A stretch of 20,524 bases of DNA from Pseudomonadota bacterium (GTDB lineage: Bacteria > Pseudomonadota > Gammaproteobacteria > UBA1113), in assembly GCA_021782065.1 (NCBI GenBank), contig JAJXVQ010000009.1:1-20524 (forward strand), read 5' to 3'. Shown in pieces: positions 1 to 7,627 of this stretch; position 1 is the stretch's first letter, and the number at the start of each line of letters is the position of its first letter. Position numbers and translations under genes: made by a program. Below the pieces are notes generated by a model. It searched no databases, was not told the DNA's origin, and saw only the letters and a list, made by a program, of their open reading frames with translations.

Positions 1-20
1 GGATCCCATAGCTAGCTCCT

Positions 21-35
21 CATATTCAGAATATG
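21..35. repeat. Short perfect palindrome near window start
   Basis: CATATTC-A-GAATATG is a perfect 7+1+7 palindrome. It lies about 140 bases before the L,D-transpeptidase gene, with no gene visible to its left inside the window. It could be an operator or the stem of a terminator of an upstream gene; no T-rich tail follows it, so neither role is established. Confidence 0.3.
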
Positions 36-175
36 CCCCTATTTGATCATGTTTTCCTGTTTTTGTCGATCCTTTAACCTAAATTAATCTAAAACTGGTC
101 ATAAATTAGATGATCTTGCCCTGTCCAACGCCTGGTGGCGTATTGAGTTTATGAAGCGGATGAGGTACTATATTT

Positions 176-856
176 ATGGGGGGTGTGAGGATGTTTTTTA
201 AAAAAGTGACAATATTAGCGAGTGCAGCGATGCTCAGCATGACAATGGTGGGTTCCGCTAATGCAAGCGCTAATGGAGAAGGCCTAATTTTAAAAGGAGC
301 CAGTACACTTAACCCTAAAGTATTGCGATTGGCCGAAAAGGCTTTTTATTGTGCCAGCAAACGCGGTGTGGTCGATAAACAAATTTTAACGATTATCGAT
401 TATTCGCAACCTTCCACCCAAAAACGGTTGTGGGTGATCGATATGGCCAAGGATAAAATTAAATTCAATGAATTGGTAGCACATGGTCAGGGTAGTGGTG
501 ATAATGTACCCACCAAATTTTCCGACACTAATAATTCACATCAATCCAGTTTAGGCGTTTTTGTGACTAGAAATACTTATATTGGACATAACGGTTTGTC
601 TTTGCGCATGCAAGGTTTAGAACCGGGGGTGAACGATCATGCTATGCAACGTGATGTAGTATTTCATGGTGCTGATTATGTCAGTGAATCAGCTGCCCAA
701 TCTCAAGGTCGAATAGGTCGCAGTTGGGGGTGTCCAGCATTGCCACGGGCCGAAGCCAAGGATACTATAAACACCATTCAAGGGGGTTCATTGGTATTTG
801 CTTATTATCCGGATTCCAGTTGGTTGAAAAAATCTTCTTTCTTATCGTGTTCGTAG
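176..856 (+). CDS. Exported murein L,D-transpeptidase catalytic domain protein (YkuD_2-like)
   Basis: Predicted 226-residue exported cell-wall enzyme of the YkuD_2 type (murein L,D-transpeptidase catalytic domain family), which would act on peptidoglycan stem peptides in the periplasm. Residues 6-30 form a signal peptide with a basic start, a hydrophobic core and an ANA cleavage site. The catalytic signature is clear: a conserved His in VFHGADYV (H164) and the nucleophile Cys in GRSWGCPALP (C186). The ATG at 176 has a GAGG about 10 bases upstream. A second in-frame ATG at 191 would still leave a good signal peptide, but a GTGAGG touches it with no spacing, so 176 is preferred. The gene stands alone. 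A CGCC-TGGT-GGCG hairpin (129-140) lies in its leader. Family membership is secure; the exact bond made or cut is not. Confidence 0.85.
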   Translation: MGGVRMFFKKVTILASAAMLSMTMVGSANASANGEGLILKGASTLNPKVLRLAEKAFYCASKRGVVDKQILTIIDYSQPSTQKRLWVIDMAKDKIKFNELVAHGQGSGDNVPTKFSDTNNSHQSSLGVFVTRNTYIGHNGLSLRMQGLEPGVNDHAMQRDVVFHGADYVSESAAQSQGRIGRSWGCPALPRAEAKDTINTIQGGSLVFAYYPDSSWLKKSSFLSCS

Positions 857-866
857 AACTGTGTTG

Positions 867-902
867 TAGGGGCAGTTCGTGAGCCACTCTTCTAGAATAG
901 CC
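867..902 (+). repeat. Partial copy of the palindromic repeat found at 14787-14893
   Basis: The stretch starting TAGGGGCAGTTCGTGAGCC and ending GAATAGCC matches, with several substitutions and one indel, the right half of the foldback element between smc and zipA (14846-14881, TAGGGGTGGTTTGTGAACC...GAATAGTCC). It lies between the L,D-transpeptidase and the dehydrogenase genes. It looks like a decayed or half copy of a dispersed intergenic repeat. Confidence 0.5.
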
Positions 903-932
903 CGTATTTTTTGAGGTAATTTGGAGTAAAAA

Positions 933-1625
933 ATGAATAAACCATTGGTAGTTATTACAGGTGCTAGCTCTGGAATAGGGGCGGCGATGGCGAAGGCTTT
1001 CTCGCAAGAGGGATATTCATTAGGTTTGTTGGCACGTCGGGTAGAAATGATGGAAGATTTACAGCTTCCTAATGCTGTGTGCCTACCCGTAGATGTTACG
1101 AATATCGATGAATTTGACCAGGCATTGCGGATTGCCGAAGAAAAATTTGGGGAAGTAGACTGTTTAATTAACAATGCGGGGTTTGTGAAAGGCGGGGATT
1201 TTACAGAAGTGGGGCATGCCAATCATTTGAATACGGTCCAAGTTAATTTACAAGGCGTTATCAATGGCATTGAACTGGTATTACCGGGAATGCGCCAAAG
1301 AAAAACGGGTACGATCATTAACATTAGCTCAGTAGCAGATCGACATTCTAGACCCCATATTGCAAGCTACGCAGCGACTAAAGCAGCGGTGAAGAGTTTA
1401 AGCGAATCACTGCGTGCCGCAAATGCGCAATACGGTATTCGTATTTGTAATCTTGCCCCAGCAAAAGTCATGACGCCGCTGATGATTGCTGCTAATTTAA
1501 ATTTAAATGAACAACAAATTATTCAAGCAGAAGATTTGGCCAAAGCAGCATTATGGATGTACCAACAACCGCAAACTATTTGTGTGCGTGATTTGGTTTT
1601 CGCCCCTACGTATTATCAACCTTAG
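933..1625 (+). CDS. Short-chain dehydrogenase/reductase (classical SDR)
   Basis: A 230-residue NAD(P)-dependent oxidoreductase of the classical SDR family, cytoplasmic. The Rossmann nucleotide-binding motif TGASSGIG is at residues 9-16, the acidic residue before the adenine pocket in DVT at 54-56, NNAG at 80-83, the catalytic Ser in ISS at 131-133, and the YAATK active site at 146-150. LAPAKVMTPL follows as the usual PG-motif region, though the canonical PG is AP here. ARR at 34-36 after strand 2 suggests NADP(H) rather than NAD(H). A GGAG sits 6 bases before the ATG. Overall it resembles YdfG-type small SDRs acting on hydroxy acids or short alcohols, but substrate cannot be assigned. It converges on dciA, with a repeat copy between them. 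Confidence 0.9.
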   Translation: MNKPLVVITGASSGIGAAMAKAFSQEGYSLGLLARRVEMMEDLQLPNAVCLPVDVTNIDEFDQALRIAEEKFGEVDCLINNAGFVKGGDFTEVGHANHLNTVQVNLQGVINGIELVLPGMRQRKTGTIINISSVADRHSRPHIASYAATKAAVKSLSESLRAANAQYGIRICNLAPAKVMTPLMIAANLNLNEQQIIQAEDLAKAALWMYQQPQTICVRDLVFAPTYYQP

Positions 1626-1644
1626 CGGCGCGGTTTATCCGTTT

Positions 1645-1707
1645 ATAACCGAGCCACGTCCGTCAGGGAGGGGATGTTAAGGAGTGAGAGGGAAGAGTAG
1701 TTACCTT
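1645..1707. repeat. Dispersed intergenic repeat, copy A
   Basis: Contains the core ATAACCGAGCCACGTCCGTC (1645-1664) followed by AGGGAGGGG, and ends in GAGTAGTTACCTT (1695-1707), three bases from the dciA stop. The core recurs at 2855-2886 (copy B) and, inverted, at 19681-19710 (copy C). The GAGTAGTTACCTT end recurs exactly at 19801-19813. It lies between the converging dehydrogenase and dciA genes. Confidence 0.55.
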
Positions 1708-1710
1708 GAA

Positions 1711-2013
1711 TCAATCCTGCCGTGGCTGCACATAATATTTAATGTCACGTAATCTATATAATTCGGGTTTTAAACATAACTTTTGTACTAATGCGGGCAG
1801 TAGAAAACGCAGAGTCAGCGCAGGGGCGGCGCTTTTTAATTCTAAAAACAAAGTAGTATTTTGATAATCAGCGATCCTAACCTGATCTTGTATTTCTACG
1901 GGCAAGAGTGGGATCACTAAATCGCTGATTTTTTGCAATCTAAGGCTATGCGCCTGTAGTTTTTGCAGCTCTTTGGATTGAGCCATAATTTCTTGTATGC
2001 TTTTATAGCTCAT
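1711..2013 (-). CDS. dciA: DciA-like protein (DUF721), probable replicative helicase loader
   Basis: A 100-residue protein resembling DUF721/DciA, the factor that loads DnaB helicase in bacteria lacking DnaC/DnaI. The DUF721 core covers about residues 24-97: a helix, the V-R-I-A strand, the hydrophobic TTLFLELKS strand, an L-R-F-L-L-P-A-L helix and a final IKYYVQP strand, which resembles the end of pseudomonad homologues. Start choice: the ATG at 2013 has TTGAGG six bases upstream, whereas the longer in-frame ATG at 2061 has no ribosome binding site. In pseudomonads the gene lies between lpxC and secA. Here secA is also close, but dciA is on the opposite strand and no lpxC is seen. Similarity is judged by eye, so the call is likely but not certain. 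Confidence 0.65.
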   Translation of the reverse strand: MSYKSIQEIMAQSKELQKLQAHSLRLQKISDLVIPLLPVEIQDQVRIADYQNTTLFLELKSAAPALTLRFLLPALVQKLCLKPELYRLRDIKYYVQPRQD

Positions 2014-2116
2014 TTTTTGCCTCAACGAACTCACTCTTAGGACTAAACTACTTGTAATCATAAAAAGTGTATAGTAACATGAGTCTGTGTAATTTATCTA
2101 CTAACAGGAGTAAACC

Positions 2117-2680
2117 ATGACTTGTATCGTAGGACTCGTTCGTGATGGGCAAGTTTATTTAGGCGGTGATAGTGCAAGTAATAGCAACGATCACGGCATT
2201 ACCATTGTAAAAAATCCAAAAGTGTTCCGTAAAGGTAAATTTGTTATGGGATACACTTCTTCATGGAGAATGGGGCAATTGATTCAGTATCATTTCACAC
2301 CTCCAGAAATAGCGTTTCAACAAGATGTGATGGAATACATGGTTACGAGTTTTATTGGTGGGATCCGAAACCTTTTCAAAGAAGGCGGTTGGGCAAAGAT
2401 TGAAAATAGCCAAGAGCATGGCGGCTCTTTTCTCGTTGGATACCAAGAAAGGTTATTTACCATCCACGCCGATTATCAGGTTGCTGAAAGTGCGAATCTC
2501 TATGAGGCCATTGGTTCCGGCGCAAATATTGCTCTAGGCGCTCTGTTTACTCTGACAACAGCAAAAAATTTTGCTGAAACTTCAACACAAGAAGTTCTTC
2601 AATATGCTTTAAACGCATCTTCCAGGCACAATTCAGGTGTCGCGCCTCCATACACATTTGTTAGCACCGCAGAAAAATGA
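2117..2680 (+). CDS. Proteasome/HslV-like Ntn-hydrolase, stand-alone
   Basis: A 187-residue protein resembling the proteasome beta/HslV fold. Removal of Met1 would expose Thr as the N-terminal nucleophile (MTCIVGLVRDG). Counting Thr as 1, Asp17 (GGDSAS) falls exactly where HslV and the proteasome have theirs, and Lys34 (NPKVFRKG) is one residue from the usual Lys33. The KFVMGYTSSWRMGQL segment fits the next strand and helix. There is no signal peptide, so it is cytoplasmic. An AGGAG lies 6 bases before the ATG. No ATPase partner such as HslU is adjacent. Similar orphan proteasome-type hydrolases are known in phages and scattered bacteria; whether this one is a peptidase or another amidohydrolase is unknown. 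Transcribed away from dciA. Confidence 0.65.
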   Translation: MTCIVGLVRDGQVYLGGDSASNSNDHGITIVKNPKVFRKGKFVMGYTSSWRMGQLIQYHFTPPEIAFQQDVMEYMVTSFIGGIRNLFKEGGWAKIENSQEHGGSFLVGYQERLFTIHADYQVAESANLYEAIGSGANIALGALFTLTTAKNFAETSTQEVLQYALNASSRHNSGVAPPYTFVSTAEK

Positions 2681-2797
2681 CATAAAGCTAATTTTTCGCA
2701 AGTTGAGGCTTATGTGCCTGTATTTTGTGTAGCGCATCGCATATAACTGTCCATTTGTAATTTTTGGGTTCGGTTATATTCAGAGTGCGGGGCGTAA

Positions 2798-2934
2798 GCC
2801 CAAAGCTATCGTTGCAGAGTTGTGTCAAACCATAAGCGGCAGGACGCCGCGACCATAACCGGGCGGCGACCGTCAGGAAGCGGATTAACTGTATTTACAG
2901 TGTGTTTGATACAATGGCAGCGATAGCGTTGGGC
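2798..2934. repeat. MITE-like foldback element with ~31-33 bp inverted ends
   Basis: The left arm (2798-2830, starting GCCCAAAGCTATCGTTGC) is an imperfect inverted copy of the right arm (2904-2934, ending CGATAGCGTTGGGC). They differ by a 2-3 base gap and a few substitutions. The interior holds a GCGGC/GCCGC hairpin, repeat copy B (2855-2886) and a perfect ACTGTA-TT-TACAGT stem. No protein is encoded. The form suggests a small non-autonomous mobile element or a large RNA hairpin. Confidence 0.6.
2855..2886. repeat. Dispersed intergenic repeat, copy B (core)
   Basis: The core ATAACCGGGCGGCGACCGTC followed by AGGAAGCGGATT matches copy A (1645-1673) and the reverse complement of copy C (19681-19710). 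Here it sits inside the foldback element 2798-2934, so one repeat is nested in another or both are parts of one composite element. Confidence 0.5.
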
Positions 2935-2986
2935 CATTAACCTCTAAAGTTAAAATAGATTAATTGCAATCGCAAGCTGTCATCAC

Positions 2987-3016
2987 TTCGCATTTCCCCA
3001 TGAAGTAGGGTACAAT
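2987..3016 (+). promoter_or_regulatory. Possible sigma70 promoter for secA
   Basis: TTCGCA (2987-2992), an 18-base spacer and TACAAT (3011-3016). The -10 matches consensus at five of six positions, the -35 at four. A start near 3023 would place the whole 3046-3152 foldback in the secA 5' leader. No better candidate was seen between the Ntn-hydrolase and secA. Confidence 0.4.
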
Positions 3017-3045
3017 AAGCGGCCACATTAGGTAATATATTCTTC

Positions 3046-3152
3046 GCAGTTGATTTTTAGGGGGTGTTGCCTTCGCCCATCTTGCATCAGTCATGTAGAC
3101 TACTACACTCCTGATGCTCTAGGGGTAGTCTTCTACCCTAAAAGCCAACTGC
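3046..3152. repeat. Nested foldback directly upstream of secA
   Basis: The outer arms GCAGTTGATTTTTAG (3046-3060) and CTAAAAGCCAACTGC (3138-3152) pair at 13 of 15 positions. Inside are two further hairpins: GCATCAG/CTGATGC (3084-3090 with 3111-3117), extended by TGTAG/CTACA around an ACTA loop, and TAGGGGTAG/CTACCCTA around TCTT (3120-3140, one bulged G). The result is a branched structure ending about 25 bases before the secA ribosome binding site. It may be a mobile palindromic repeat that landed in the leader, a regulatory leader, or both. Confidence 0.6.
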
Positions 3153-3194
3153 TGTGAGTATAGGTTGTACAGAATTAAGAGGAAAAAATTGGCT

Positions 3195-5888
3195 ATGGCC
3201 TGGACTAACATCGTCAAACGTATTTTTGGGAGTCGCAATGATCGCATCTTGCGACGTTTGTATCAGCAAGTTGCACGCATCAATGCTTTGGAAGTGGATT
3301 TTAAGGCCTTAAGTGACGCTGAGATCAAGGCGAAAACTGCACAATTTAAAGAGCGTTTCACCAAAGGTGAATCTTTGGACAGTTTATTACCTGAAGCTTT
3401 TGCCGCAGCGCGCGAAGCATCCGCTCGGACTTTAGGCTTGCGCCATTTCGATGTGCAATTAATAGGCGGCATGGTATTACACGAAGGCAATATTGCTGAA
3501 ATGTTAACCGGTGAGGGTAAAACCTTAATGGCCACCTTAGCGGCTTATTTAAATGCTTTGACGGGACGTGGTGTACATATCGTGACCGTTAATGACTATT
3601 TGGCCAAACGTGACGCCCAATGGATGGAGCCTATCTATCAATTTTTGGGTTTAACGGTAGGCATTAATCTATCGCAAATATCCCCTGAAGAAAAACGTGC
3701 CGCTTATTCAGCCGACATTACTTATGGTACCAACAATGAATTTGGCTTTGATTATCTGCGTGATAATATGGCTTTTAGTCTGCAAAACAAAGTGCAACGC
3801 GGTAATTATTTTGCCATCGTCGACGAAGTCGACTCCATTCTAATCGACGAAGCACGTACGCCTCTGATTATTTCTGGCCCTTCCGAAGGCGGTGCTGAAT
3901 TATATATCCGCATCAATGAAATTGCACCACAATTAACGCGCCAAGCCAGTGAAGACAGCGAAGGCGATTTTTATGTGGATGAAAAAGCAAAACAAATATT
4001 TTTATCTGAAGCGGGTCATGCGCAAATAGAAAAATTGTTAACAAAAGCAGATCTTATCAAAACGCACAAAAGTTTATACGACACGCAAAACGTGATATTA
4101 ATGCATCATATCAATGCCGCTTTGCGCGCCCATTTTATCTATCAGCGCGATGTGGATTATGTGGTTAAAAATGATGAAATATTCATAGTCGATGAACACA
4201 CGGGTCGATTGATGGTAGGACGCCGTTGGTCCGATGGTTTGCATCAAGCGGTAGAAGCCAAAGAAGGCGTGCCCGTGCAGAATGAAAATCAAACACTGGC
4301 CTCTATTACCTTTCAAAACTATTTCAGATTATATGACAAATTAGCGGGTATGACCGGAACCGCAGACACTGAAGCCTATGAATTTCATCAAATCTATGGT
4401 TTGGAAGTGGTGGCGATTCCGCCGAATAGAAACGTAATACGAGCCGATTATCCAGATAAAGTCTATGTCAGTCGGGATGAGAAATTTAAAGCGGTGGTGG
4501 ATGAAATTAAAGAATGTGTGGCAAAAAAGCAACCCGTTTTAGTAGGTACCATTTCTATTGAAGTTTCTGAATATTTATCCAAGTTATTGACGGATCAAAA
4601 AATAAAGCACGAGGTCTTGAATGCCAAACAACATGAACGCGAGGCTTCTATTATTGCCGAAGCGGGTAGGCCCGGAGCGGTAACCATTGCGACGAATATG
4701 GCGGGTCGTGGCACAGACATAGTCTTAGGTGGGCAGTTGAGTAGTGAATTAGCAAACTTACCCCATGCTACAGCGGAAGAAATTGCCGCACATACCGCCG
4801 ACTGGCAAATACGCCACGAGATCGTGGTTGCCGCTGGTGGTTTGCATGTGTTGGGTACCGAGCGTCATGAGTCTAGACGCATAGATAATCAATTACGCGG
4901 TCGTTCTGGTCGTCAAGGCGATCCAGGGTCTAGCCGTTTTTATCTGGGTATGGACGACAATCTACTGCGTATTTTTGCTTCCGAAAAAGTGGCCGGTTTT
5001 ATTGCGCGTTTAGGGCAGCCTGACGAAGCGATGGAACACCCTATGTTGAATCGTATCATTGCGGGCGCGCAACGTAAAGTAGAAGGTTTTAATTTTGACA
5101 TGCGTAAACAATTATTAGAATACGACGATGTGGCCAATGAACAACGCAAAGTTATTTATGAACAGCGCAATTCATTGTTGGCTGCTGATAACATTTCTGA
5201 AACCATACGCCTGATGCTAAATGATGTGACGGAAGAAACCATAGAGCAATTTATTGCCCCAGGTAGTTTTGCAGAAGAATGGGCTGTTGGACCCTTAGAA
5301 GTCGAATTTCAAACTGCTTTTCGTATTACATTGCCTGTTAGAGATTGGTTGGCAACAGATGATCAACTGAATGAAGAAGGTTTGAGGCAAAAAATAAAAG
5401 ATATTATGGAAAACAGTTATGAAAATAAATGGCTATCGGTCAACCCAGACGTAATGCGGCACCTTGAGAAAGCGGTGTTGTTGCAACAATTAGATCAACA
5501 TTGGAAAGAACATCTAGCCACCATGGATTATTTACGCCAAGGAATCCATTTACGCGGTTATGCACAAAAAAATCCTAAACAGGAATATAAGCGTGAAGCT
5601 TTTGAGTTATTTGGCTCTATGTTAAAAAGCCTGCGTTACGATGTCATTACCAACTTAATGCAACTGGAAGTTCCCAACGAAGTAGAGCTCAATGTTGAGC
5701 CACCGTCAAATGCATTGGACAATAGCAATGTACGTTATTTGCATGGTGACTTGGCTCCCGAAGGGCCAATGATAGATGACAACAAAATACTGCCTTTTTC
5801 ACGTAGCGATAAAAAAATAGGCCGTAACGATCTTTGCCCCTGCGGCTCAGGACGCAAATTTAAGCAGTGTCATGGTGTGGTGCGATAG
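3195..5888 (+). CDS. secA: SecA, preprotein translocase ATPase
   Basis: The motor ATPase that drives unfolded preproteins through SecYEG. At 897 residues it has the normal family length. The N-terminus [17 protein letters not shown] is typical. NBD1 has Walker A TGEGKT (105-110) and DEVD (210-213). Helicase-type motifs [13 protein letters not shown] and [14 protein letters not shown] mark NBD2, and the C-terminus carries the zinc/SecB-binding motif with C881, C883, C892 and H893. The frame is open from a TTG at 3165, but the ATG at 3195 best fits homologues. AAGAGGA (3177-3183) is 11 bases from that ATG and 5 from a TTG at 3189, so a two-residue longer start is possible. It heads an operon with mutT (one-base overlap) and the S1/P1 nuclease. 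Confidence 0.98.
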   Translation: MAWTNIVKRIFGSRNDRILRRLYQQVARINALEVDFKALSDAEIKAKTAQFKERFTKGESLDSLLPEAFAAAREASARTLGLRHFDVQLIGGMVLHEGNIAEMLTGEGKTLMATLAAYLNALTGRGVHIVTVNDYLAKRDAQWMEPIYQFLGLTVGINLSQISPEEKRAAYSADITYGTNNEFGFDYLRDNMAFSLQNKVQRGNYFAIVDEVDSILIDEARTPLIISGPSEGGAELYIRINEIAPQLTRQASEDSEGDFYVDEKAKQIFLSEAGHAQIEKLLTKADLIKTHKSLYDTQNVILMHHINAALRAHFIYQRDVDYVVKNDEIFIVDEHTGRLMVGRRWSDGLHQAVEAKEGVPVQNENQTLASITFQNYFRLYDKLAGMTGTADTEAYEFHQIYGLEVVAIPPNRNVIRADYPDKVYVSRDEKFKAVVDEIKECVAKKQPVLVGTISIEVSEYLSKLLTDQKIKHEVLNAKQHEREASIIAEAGRPGAVTIATNMAGRGTDIVLGGQLSSELANLPHATAEEIAAHTADWQIRHEIVVAAGGLHVLGTERHESRRIDNQLRGRSGRQGDPGSSRFYLGMDDNLLRIFASEKVAGFIARLGQPDEAMEHPMLNRIIAGAQRKVEGFNFDMRKQLLEYDDVANEQRKVIYEQRNSLLAADNISETIRLMLNDVTEETIEQFIAPGSFAEEWAVGPLEVEFQTAFRITLPVRDWLATDDQLNEEGLRQKIKDIMENSYENKWLSVNPDVMRHLEKAVLLQQLDQHWKEHLATMDYLRQGIHLRGYAQKNPKQEYKREAFELFGSMLKSLRYDVITNLMQLEVPNEVELNVEPPSNALDNSNVRYLHGDLAPEGPMIDDNKILPFSRSDKKIGRNDLCPCGSGRKFKQCHGVVR

Positions 5889-6280
5889 TGCTCAATGTAG
5901 TCATCGGCATTATTCAAAATGAACAAGGGTTATATCTACTGGGATTGCGCCCACAGGGAAAACCCTTGGCCGGATTCTGGGAGTTTCCTGGTGGCAAGAT
6001 TGAAGCAACGGAAACAGCGTATGAGGCTTTATGCCGCGAACTAGAAGAAGAGCTGGCTATAGAAGTGTCATCAGCTAAACTATTGTTTGATTATGTCTAT
6101 AAAATAGAAAGAAAGATTTTTTTCAGTGTTTGGCAAGTTATACAGTATCAAGGTAAGCCTAAACCTTTGGCCGCGGACGAATTACGCTGGGTTGATAAAC
6201 AGCAATTGGCGCAACATATTTTCCCGCCACCTAATAGACGTATTTTACAGTACTTGGGCGCACCACTGTGCGATTGTTGA
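5888..6280 (+). CDS. mutT: MutT-like Nudix hydrolase (8-oxo-dGTP diphosphatase)
   Basis: A 130-residue Nudix protein that probably removes 8-oxo-dGTP from the nucleotide pool. The Nudix box runs from G36 to I58 (GKIEATE...RELEEELAI); all catalytic acids are present (E42, R50, E51, E54, E55), but the usual Gly before the last hydrophobic residue is Ala57. WEFPGGK precedes it, as in MutT. Start: the frame is open from a GTG at 5867 inside secA, but the GTG at 5888, which overlaps the secA stop (TAGTG), gives LNVVIGII at the right place and the normal length of about 130. Translation is probably coupled to secA. A secA-mutT neighbourhood is common in Gammaproteobacteria. The thiamin-phosphate-synthase-like domain fused to some MutT proteins is absent. 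Confidence 0.9.
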   Translation: MLNVVIGIIQNEQGLYLLGLRPQGKPLAGFWEFPGGKIEATETAYEALCRELEEELAIEVSSAKLLFDYVYKIERKIFFSVWQVIQYQGKPKPLAADELRWVDKQQLAQHIFPPPNRRILQYLGAPLCDC

Positions 6281-7107
6281 AGAAAGTAATTGCGGTTGTT
6301 ATATTCTTTTTTACTACTCATTTATACGCTTGGGACAGCAATGGCCATAAACTGGTTGCAGAAATCGCCTACGAAAACTTAACGCCAATCGCCAAAAAAA
6401 CTGTATTGCAAATAGTGCAAACGCCCGGGCCATGGTATTCGCATCCTTTATCTTTTAGCGATAGTGCTGCCTGGGCAGATTGGATCCGTCCTAATACCTC
6501 ACAATATGATACATGGCATTACATCAATTTACCCTATTGTGGCGACACTGTTTGTGTAAATCACAAAACAGCCAGTCCCAATGTTGTGACCGCCATAGCA
6601 TTCGATACGGCTATATTACACAATAAAGAAGCGAGTGCAGAGGAGCGAGGACAAGCACTGCGTTTTTATCTACATTGGTTAGGCGATATCCATCAACCCA
6701 TGCACACGATTAACTATTATAGTTCTAGCTATCCACAAGGCGATGCTGGCGGCAATCGTTATTTCTTAGTCGATAGTTCCTATCCTAATCTACATGCCTT
6801 TTGGGATGGTGGTTGTGGCTTATGGCCGCAAAATAAAACTTTAAATAAGAAACAAATACGGGCCTTGGCTAAACAATGGCAAGCATTATATCCTTCTAAG
6901 AAATTTACCGCTGCCTTAGCCGATAAGAACCCCTTAAGCTGGGCAAAGGATAGTTATGTCTTGGCGATAGAATACGCATATGAAGCAGTACCACAGCATT
7001 CGGTCAGCCTGAACGCGCAAAAAAACACACACATTGTCTGCCAAAAACAAATTACTTTGGCAGGATATAGGTTGGCACAAACCTTAAACGCATGGTACGC
7101 TATTTAA
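6268..7107 (+). CDS. Exported S1/P1-type zinc nuclease
   Basis: A 279-residue S1/P1 nuclease, a trinuclear-zinc phosphodiesterase family cutting single-stranded DNA/RNA, often with 3'-nucleotidase activity. A signal peptide (residues 1-21, cut after LYA) would leave Trp22 as the mature N-terminus, as in P1 nuclease, where the N-terminal Trp binds zinc. The other expected ligands are visible: H27, D71, H84, the HxxxDxxxxxH set H136/D140/H146, and H176/D180 in NLHAFWDGG. The catalytic set thus looks complete. The GTG start overlaps the end of mutT by 13 bases, so it is the third gene of the secA operon; in-frame TTG codons at 6274 and 6277 are alternatives. The protein acts outside the cytoplasm, perhaps for nucleotide or phosphate scavenging (inference). 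Confidence 0.9.
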   Translation: MRLLKKVIAVVIFFFTTHLYAWDSNGHKLVAEIAYENLTPIAKKTVLQIVQTPGPWYSHPLSFSDSAAWADWIRPNTSQYDTWHYINLPYCGDTVCVNHKTASPNVVTAIAFDTAILHNKEASAEERGQALRFYLHWLGDIHQPMHTINYYSSSYPQGDAGGNRYFLVDSSYPNLHAFWDGGCGLWPQNKTLNKKQIRALAKQWQALYPSKKFTAALADKNPLSWAKDSYVLAIEYAYEAVPQHSVSLNAQKNTHIVCQKQITLAGYRLAQTLNAWYAI

Positions 7108-7252
7108 TCAAGACTGGATCACTGTTGGAAGGTAATAAAGGCGCAAGCTGTTCGATGGTAGTGTATTCCTGGATGTAGGCTAAGACATAGCGTAGGTAAT
7201 GGTAGGGCTCTATTTTTTGACATTGGCAAGTCTGGGTAAGGTACACAGGTTC
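7100..7252 (-). pseudogene. Remnant of IS66-family transposase C-terminus
   Basis: The minus strand reads CQKIEPYHYLRYVLAYIQ, then about 25 further residues including EQLAPLLPSNSDPV, and stops at 7100-7102. EPYHYLRYV and the following EQLxxLLP are typical of the C-terminal domain of IS66 transposases. Only about 50 residues survive: an in-frame TAA lies just upstream, at about 7253-7255, and no further transposase is recognisable. The remnant overlaps the last bases of the S1/P1 nuclease gene, so that gene's tail may derive from the insertion junction. It marks an old insertion at the left edge of the accessory island. Confidence 0.6.
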
Positions 7253-7593
7253 TTACTCGGCTGACAGTTTATCTGTCATTTAAAATAGAAACCATCGGAT
7301 CAAGTTGAGAGTTTTATAGCTCCATAGTCATTGAGATAATTTATCAAATTCCTTCTTAAACTCTAATGGCTGTTTTATATAGAAAAATGTTTCCCCGGTA
7401 CCGCCCGGGCCATGAATTTAGCATGAAAAGCTGAAATTTCGCGGCAAAATATGAATAATTTTGTCTAGAAAGTAAAATAGAGTAACTGCTTTCACTGTTC
7501 TTGGCTTATTTTGATCCAAATAACGGTTTGCAATGTTTATTCAAGTACGTTAATAGCTATAAAATGATTGTGCCAAATAGGACGATATGTTAA

Positions 7594-7627
7594 TATGAAT
7601 ATGCCTTGATAATGAAGGCACTTCATA
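7594..7627. repeat. Inverted repeat in the leader region of the RAP gene
   Basis: TATGAA-TA-TGCCTT (7594-7607) pairs with AAGGCA-C-TTCATA (7615-7627) around a 7-base loop, a 12-bp stem with one small internal bulge. No T-run follows, so it is more likely an operator or relic than a terminator. Confidence 0.35.

Larger units (their letters stand above)
2681..3194. other. Gene-free region before secA holding two foldback elements
   Basis: About 510 bases without a credible gene. From left to right: a small AGGC-TTATGT-GCCT hairpin followed by GTATTTT (2706-2726), possibly a weak terminator for the Ntn-hydrolase; a GGGC-GTAA-GCCC hairpin (2790-2801); a long inverted-repeat element (2798-2934) enclosing repeat copy B; an AT-rich spacer with a possible secA promoter near 2987-3016; and a second complex foldback (3046-3152) just before secA. 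Confidence 0.6.

Noticed and set aside
842..1222. 126-residue minus-strand frame over the start of the SDR gene
   Set aside because: It overlaps an SDR whose motifs are all in the plus frame; it has no family features.
3165..3194. TTG-started N-terminal extension of SecA ([10 protein letters not shown])
   Set aside because: It lengthens SecA beyond its homologues, overlaps the ribosome binding site region and has no Shine-Dalgarno sequence of its own; the ATG at 3195 is preferred.
7380..7440. Minus-strand peptide resembling a P-loop (GPGGTGETFFY) in the RAP upstream region
   Set aside because: The Lys of Walker A is Glu, the frame closes after about 20 further codons, and no other helicase motif is present; probably chance.
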